Below, one piece after another: positions 59,126-64,000 of a DNA stretch of 64,000 bases. The position numbers were made by a program, and so were the translations under genes. This stretch comes from Sabellastarte sp. h YS-2021 (taxonomy: Eukaryota; Annelida; Polychaeta; Sabellida; Sabellidae): NCBI GenBank assembly GCA_964017235.1, contig OZ024938.1, forward strand, positions 60,255,816-60,319,815, given 5' to 3'. How positions within the stretch are numbered: the stretch's first letter is position 1; every line of letters starts with the position of its first letter. The notes below the pieces were generated by a model. The model made no database searches. It was not told the origin of the DNA and saw only the letters and a program-made list of their open reading frames with translations.

Positions 59126-59169
59126 CTTGTAGCTTATAAAAGCTACATTTAAGTAATTAAAATTTACAA

Positions 59170-59646
59170 ATTTAGAGCACTTTGTTAAAATATGTTATTC
59201 AGCTACTTTTTCCATAGCTACAACATGGTGGGTAACTTGGGTGTCTATCTCAATAGCTAAGTGAGTAATAGCTACGTTTGGACTTTTCACTAACTTCCAT
59301 CATGAGTAAAATCACTTGTAACTTGAAAACTATTGCATTTAGAGAATTTTGTGCAAATCTGTTATTCACCTACTTTTGGGTCAGCTATAACATAGTAAAA
59401 TTTCAGACCTCTAGTTCGTGGCATAGCTGAGTAATAGGTACTCTTGCCTTTGCCGGTGGATACATCTTGTTATCTCTAAAAGTATTGCGGATACACAATT
59501 TTTATCAAATAACTGATTCATCTACTTTTGGAAGAGCTTTCACATGGTGAAGTTTCAGACCCATAGTTAATAACTCACCTACTCAAAATGAGTAAATGCG
59601 AATTATCTATAAAAGTATTGCAGATAGCCAATTTTTCTCAAATAAC
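59170..59646 (+). repeat. Satellite units between DIRS copy 2 and LINE 2
   Basis: About two 155-type units, then CCTTTGCCGGTGGATACATC (59447), then one 131-bp unit that is cut at CTCAAATAAC by the LINE. Confidence 0.85.
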
Positions 59647-62412
59647 TTTTTATTTTTTTATTTTTTAAGGTTTATTCCCCCTTTTAGATGCGTTCAAGGA
59701 GAGCAGAGCAGAGGAAAGAGGTTGCAACCTCGCAATGCCCACCTTTACAATTCATTGCGCAGCACAGTGTGCCTTAGTGTACTAGTAATGTATGCTTTTG
59801 TAAAAATTATATTATTTTGGAATCTAAACTTGAATGAAAAAACTTTTTTTGAAATTCATATTATAAAATTTGGGAACAAACCAACTTTTTTTTTCTGATG
59901 GACTCCCAGCTACTTTTATACAATAAAGCATATAACAACATAAAATACCTTTACTCTAACATACGTTCAAGTGGTTGCCATTTGTTCTTGAATATTTCAA
60001 CACTCTTATGACACATATGTACTAAGTTATTTTCAATAATGTAATACTGTTTTATAATTCTCAGTAAGTATTCTAAGCACAATCGTTTTTCATTGCATTT
60101 TGTTGAATAAATATATTTTTTTACAATATTAAACAAGTGGTTTATACACCTTCTATTTTCAATGTCAAGGCAGCCCAGTAAAACCTTATGAGGTTCAAGA
60201 TGAGAAGTTATGTCCAAATAGGGTTTCATTTTCTCAGCTAATTTATCCCAAAAGGCCTTTACTATAGGACAAAAATAAAATAAATGTTCTATGGTTTCAA
60301 TATCATTATCACAAAAGTAACAGTTGTCATTGTCAGTTATCTTACACAATTTTAAATATTTGTTGGTTGGGATAATTCTTAAGAGAATTTTGTACTGGAA
60401 AGCCCTCATTTTACTATCAAGAGTACATTGAAAATTCATAGAATAGTATTTATGCCAAGGGAACAGCACTGTACACGGTTGCAAGACCTGACACCATTTT
60501 GTTTCATGTGACCTATGCTTAAAGTTTTTACTCAACATGTATGAATATGATTCTTTACAAACTTTTCTCATTTTCAAAAGTGATTCTAAAACTTCCTGGT
60601 GTATACAAGTCTTATGGAGTCTTTCATTCAAACCCCCTTTCCATTTTCTGGGAATACTATGCATCAGACTGTAAAAATCAACAAAATTCATTTGCAAATT
60701 GAAAGTTCTAATAAATTCATCATAACCTAGGAGACCTCCGGTTGGACTTATTACGTCATTTAGATATTTGATACCAACATTTTGAAGCTCCCAAGATCTT
60801 TTTATCAAATTTGTATTTGTAATATAATAGGTGTCCCAAATTGGGAAGGTCCTTGGATCAATTTTCTCATGAAATTCCATCTTGTATTCCATCCAGGCCG
60901 CAATAACATCTTTCCAAAATATATTTGAACATTTCCCTTGTAATGATTTCAAAGATTCAATATCCAGTTCAAAGTAAAATTTTTTATTCATTGTATTAAA
61001 ATTTGCCTGAAAGATAGTTTGCCAGTTTCCATTTTTTTCAAGTATCCTCTTCACCCAAGTTAATTTTAACGCACAATTAAAAAGTTTCACATTTGTCAAC
61101 TTCAAACCACCTTCATTTATATCTCTTTCCAAATATGACCTAGCTACCCTTGCTTTACCTTCCCATAAGAAGTCTGAAATAATTTCTTCAATTCTATCCA
61201 TGATACTTTTTACTGGTGTTGGCAAAACTGTGAAAAGGTATACTAATTTGGGGATAGCCATAGTTTTAATAACTGTGATTTTTCCCAAAATTGAGAGGTG
61301 AAATCGTTTGTACATATTAAAGAGTTTTTCTATCTCAGCAATTTTTATGTTATAATTCAAATCACTTACTTCATCAAGGTTTACACTGAAATTAATCCCC
61401 AATAACTGGAATTGTCTGTCCCAACTTAAATTCAGATCTTTGCAGATAGCATAGGTCCTTTTTTTTAGTTTGCCAAGCCAGATTGCTTGAGTTTTATCTA
61501 AATTAATTTTCAGCCCAGAATGTACATGAAAATGATTTAGTACCAGTATACTTTCCCGCAACGATGATTCAGAGCCATCTAGCATTAAAAAAGTATCATC
61601 TGCATATAATCCAATTTTTATCATTTCCTTATCACATAAAATACCCCTTATAATGTTGTTTCTTTTTATTTCTGATGCTAGAGGTTCAATTGCCAAAATA
61701 AATAGGTAAGGACTCAGCGGGTCTCCTTGCCTACATGATCGGCCTAATTGAAAAAAATCACTAAAGTTTCCATTATTTAAGACACAGCTGCATGCATTCT
61801 TATACAGAACATTAAACCACTGTATGAACTGTTGCCCAAAGCCAAAAGATTTAAGAACATCATTCAAATAATCCCATTCAATGGAATCAAAAGCTTTTTC
61901 GAAGTCCAATAGTAACAGCATACCATCTTTATTCTGATCATCAAGATATTGCATGAGATCGTACACTGTTCTTATGTTCTCTCCAATATAACGTTTTTTT
62001 AAAAAACCTTTCTGTTCATTTCCAATGATTTTAGGGAGAATTTGCTTTAACCTATGTGCTAGGACACCAGAAAGAAGTTTACAGTCCACATTAATAAGCG
62101 AAATTGGCCTCCAGTGTTTTATAAATTCCCTAGGTTTGTCTCCCTTAGGAATTAATGAAATAATTCCCTGTTTTTGTGTTTGAGACAATTCGCCTACCTC
62201 AAATGCTTCGTTAAGGCTCTTGAGTAAATATTCGCCAAGATCCAACCAAAAAAATTTATAAAATTCTGCCGGATATCCATCAGAACCTGGGGATTTACCA
62301 TTTGCCATATTTTTCAAGACTACTTTGATTTCATTTTCCATTATTGAACCTTCACAGATTTCCTTTTCATCTTCACTCAAAGTTTTGAAATTCCCTTGAA
62401 GGAAAGGATTAT
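59647..62412 (-). mobile_element. LINE copy 2, L1/Tx1-like, 5'-truncated
   Basis: Minus-strand element: an A-rich 3' tail (complement of 59647-59672), 3' UTR, an open RT ORF, and a 5' end cut inside the endonuclease-RT linker near 62412. It is inserted into a 131-bp satellite unit. 5' truncation is usual for target-primed reverse transcription. Confidence 0.88.
59951..62380 (-). CDS. LINE reverse transcriptase ORF, endonuclease part missing
   Basis: 809 codons, open; the frame stays open to about 62410, so the nominal start is only the truncation point. RT: MANGKSPGSDGYPAEFYK (25-42), HWRPISLINVD, LLLDFEKAFDSIEWDYL (motif A, 157 on), SCRQGDPLSPYLF and YADD (259-262). The thumb and the SDFLWEGKARV / GGLKLTNVKLFN region follow. 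A zf-RVT knuckle near the C-terminus has CKITDNDNCYFC and IEHLFYFC. All core RT motifs are present, but without the endonuclease the copy cannot start its own insertion. Typical of L1/Tx1-type LINEs of invertebrates; clade not tested. Confidence 0.9.
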   Translation of the reverse strand: MSEDEKEICEGSIMENEIKVVLKNMANGKSPGSDGYPAEFYKFFWLDLGEYLLKSLNEAFEVGELSQTQKQGIISLIPKGDKPREFIKHWRPISLINVDCKLLSGVLAHRLKQILPKIIGNEQKGFLKKRYIGENIRTVYDLMQYLDDQNKDGMLLLLDFEKAFDSIEWDYLNDVLKSFGFGQQFIQWFNVLYKNACSCVLNNGNFSDFFQLGRSCRQGDPLSPYLFILAIEPLASEIKRNNIIRGILCDKEMIKIGLYADDTFLMLDGSESSLRESILVLNHFHVHSGLKINLDKTQAIWLGKLKKRTYAICKDLNLSWDRQFQLLGINFSVNLDEVSDLNYNIKIAEIEKLFNMYKRFHLSILGKITVIKTMAIPKLVYLFTVLPTPVKSIMDRIEEIISDFLWEGKARVARSYLERDINEGGLKLTNVKLFNCALKLTWVKRILEKNGNWQTIFQANFNTMNKKFYFELDIESLKSLQGKCSNIFWKDVIAAWMEYKMEFHEKIDPRTFPIWDTYYITNTNLIKRSWELQNVGIKYLNDVISPTGGLLGYDEFIRTFNLQMNFVDFYSLMHSIPRKWKGGLNERLHKTCIHQEVLESLLKMRKVCKESYSYMLSKNFKHRSHETKWCQVLQPCTVLFPWHKYYSMNFQCTLDSKMRAFQYKILLRIIPTNKYLKLCKITDNDNCYFCDNDIETIEHLFYFCPIVKAFWDKLAEKMKPYLDITSHLEPHKVLLGCLDIENRRCINHLFNIVKKYIYSTKCNEKRLCLEYLLRIIKQYYIIENNLVHMCHKSVEIFKNKWQPLERMLE

Positions 62413-63420
62413 GGAAACTTGGTGAAATTTCAGACCCGTAGCTAATTATTCACCTACTCAAAATGCGTAAATGCCTATTATCACTGAAAGTATTGCAGAT
62501 AGCCAGTATTTCTCAAAGAACTCATTCACCTACATTTTGGAGAGCTTTCACATGCTAAAGTCTTTTTATGAATTTTTAAATAATTTTTAATGCATTAAAA
62601 TTAATGAAATCATGCACTAAATCAATTATAACTTGAAAAGTATTGCATTTAGAGCATTTTGTTAAAATATGTTATTCAACTACTTTTTCCATAGCTTTTT
62701 TTTGAGTGTCTATCTCAATAGCTAAGTGAGTAATGGCTACTTGTGGATTTTTCACTTACTTCCATCATGAGTAAAATCACTTGTAACTTGAAAACTATTG
62801 CATTTAGAGAATTATGTGCAAATCTGTTATTTATCTACTTTTGGGTCAGCTATTACATAATAAAATTTCAGACCTGTAGCTCATGGCATAGCTGAGTAAT
62901 GGCTACTTTTAGGTTATCACTGTTGAGTAAATCACTTATAACTTGAAAACTGTTGCATTTAGATTATTTACTTTCAAAATGTTATTCACGTATTTTGAGG
63001 CAGCTATAACATACTAGTAAAATTCCAGACCTGTGGCTCATTGCATAGTTGAGTAATAGCTACTTTGAGGTTCTTATTCGACACTAAATCATTTATAATA
63101 ACTTGAAAAGTATTGCATTTACAACATTTTGTTAAAATATGTTATTCAGCTACTTTTTTCCATAGCTACAACATGGTCAGTAAGTTGAGTGTCTATCTCA
63201 ATAGCTAAGTGAGTAATAGCTATTTTTGGACTTTTCACTAACTTCCATCATGAGTAAAGTCACTTGTAACTTGAAAACTATTGCATTTAGAGAATTTTGT
63301 GCAAATCTGTTATTCACCTACTTTTGGGTCAGCTATAACATAGTAAAAATTCAGACCTCTAGCTCGTGGCATAGCTGAGTAATAACTACTTTTGCCTTTG
63401 CCGGTGGATACATCTTGCAT
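62413..63420 (+). repeat. Satellite units right of LINE 2
   Basis: The rest of the 131-bp unit (ACTTGGTGAAATTTCAGACC), then about five diverged 155-type units to CCTTTGCCGGTGGATACATC at 63397. Confidence 0.85.
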
Positions 63421-64000
63421 CTGGCCACAGATGCGTCCTTGGTCTAGTTATTATCTGCCTTGGCAGAGGTGTGCACTCTGAGTGCTCTTGCTGTTCTATT
63501 GAAACAAACCTTCGCATTCTTCTGCAGTTTGTCATACCTTAATGGTCAATGCACACCGTTCCATGCAGTCATATCAACAGGTATTTGAATTATGCTTCTT
63601 GAGCCTGTCCTTGTTCTGTAAATGGATCTCATGTGGATAATGCACATTTAAAATTGAGCTTACCTCTACGGCCATCCCTCATCCCCCTGGCATGTGCATT
63701 TAACTTAAGCATGTGAGAGGTCCTGGCAGGTTTTTCAAAATGCTGTGTTGTGTTGAATGGGTCCTGTTGAAATATGAAGCCTGACTTCTAAAACCTTATG
63801 GACACTTCTAAAACACAAAATACATCGAGGCAGAAACGAGCTCTGACAATTGAAATATTTTGCAGTTATATGTTATCTTGTGAGGTCAGCACAGAATAGT
63901 ATTTTCCAGTTATTGCACTTCTTCCAGAAATACTAGGCGTAGTACCCCTAAAGTTCCTTCATACCCCCACTTTTGACCGTAGAGTTCATAAATCAATTAA
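63421..64000. other. Element end and unrecognised right edge
   Basis: 63445-63490 carries TATCTGCCTTGGCAGAGGTG and the near-palindrome GCACTCTGAGTGC, as at an element end. From 63490 to the edge I see no gene. Confidence 0.4.

Larger units (their letters stand above)
53040..59169 (+). mobile_element. DIRS-type retrotransposon, copy 2 (coding-dead)
   Basis: 6.1 kb, same family as 11334-19617. ITRs 53059-53205 and 58979-59125 are identical in my reading; the internal complementary region is 58815-58919. It is inserted in a 155-type satellite unit (AGTATTGC before, TTTAGAGCACTTTG after) without target duplication. ORF1 is nearly gone, RT and recombinase carry frameshifts and stops. Confidence 0.92.

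Overview
This is an intron-rich, AT-rich animal nuclear sequence, most likely from a bivalve mollusc or a close lophotrochozoan. That placement is an inference from tRNA-derived SINEs with a mollusc-type AATAAATAAATA tail, DIRS and Ty3 retroelements, tandem-repeat-bearing Helitron-like elements and two animal genes. No ribosomal RNA, true tRNA, CRISPR or prokaryotic feature was seen.

Two host genes are recognisable, both only after reading exon by exon. On the minus strand, ccdc89 (coiled-coil protein) starts at 9321 and runs out of the left edge; six coding exons are visible with mutually consistent splice phases. On the plus strand, RPA3 (14-kDa subunit of replication protein A) has four coding exons (11019-11111, 44017-44091, 44426-44537, 45940-46034) predicting 124 residues. 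The two genes are divergent, with starts about 1.7 kb apart and a palindromic E2F-type site 34 bp before the RPA3 ATG. RPA3 intron 1 is about 32.9 kb and is filled almost entirely with mobile DNA.

Inside that intron, in order: a DIRS tyrosine-recombinase retrotransposon (11334-19617; RT/RNase H and recombinase frames open, ORF1 broken by a hAT-type MITE, a second inverted-repeat element, frameshifts and a stop); a tandem-array element bounded by AAGCGTCCC termini (19616-24098) with 170-bp and 131-bp satellites; a cluster of three MITEs; a decayed L1/Tx1-like LINE; a nearly intact Ty3-type LTR retrotransposon on the minus strand (29984-38003) with 841-bp LTRs differing at one position, a canonical -1 frameshift heptamer between gag and pol and an extra C2H2 zinc-finger ORF after pol; an inverted array of a 157-bp satellite; and a second AAGCGTCCC-bounded array element (39457-41131).

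Downstream of RPA3 (47-63.4 kb) lies a satellite landscape. A 131-bp satellite unit is split by a Helentron-like element (48557-52384) that itself carries arrays of 155-bp and 143-bp units. Further satellite is interrupted by a second, coding-dead DIRS copy (53040-59169) and by a 5'-truncated LINE with an intact 809-residue RT frame (59647-about 62412).

Coordinates of exons, LTRs, DIRS inverted repeats and target-site duplications were read base by base; repeat copy numbers and outer boundaries of decayed repeats are approximate. Family assignments rest on remembered domain and motif knowledge, not on a search.
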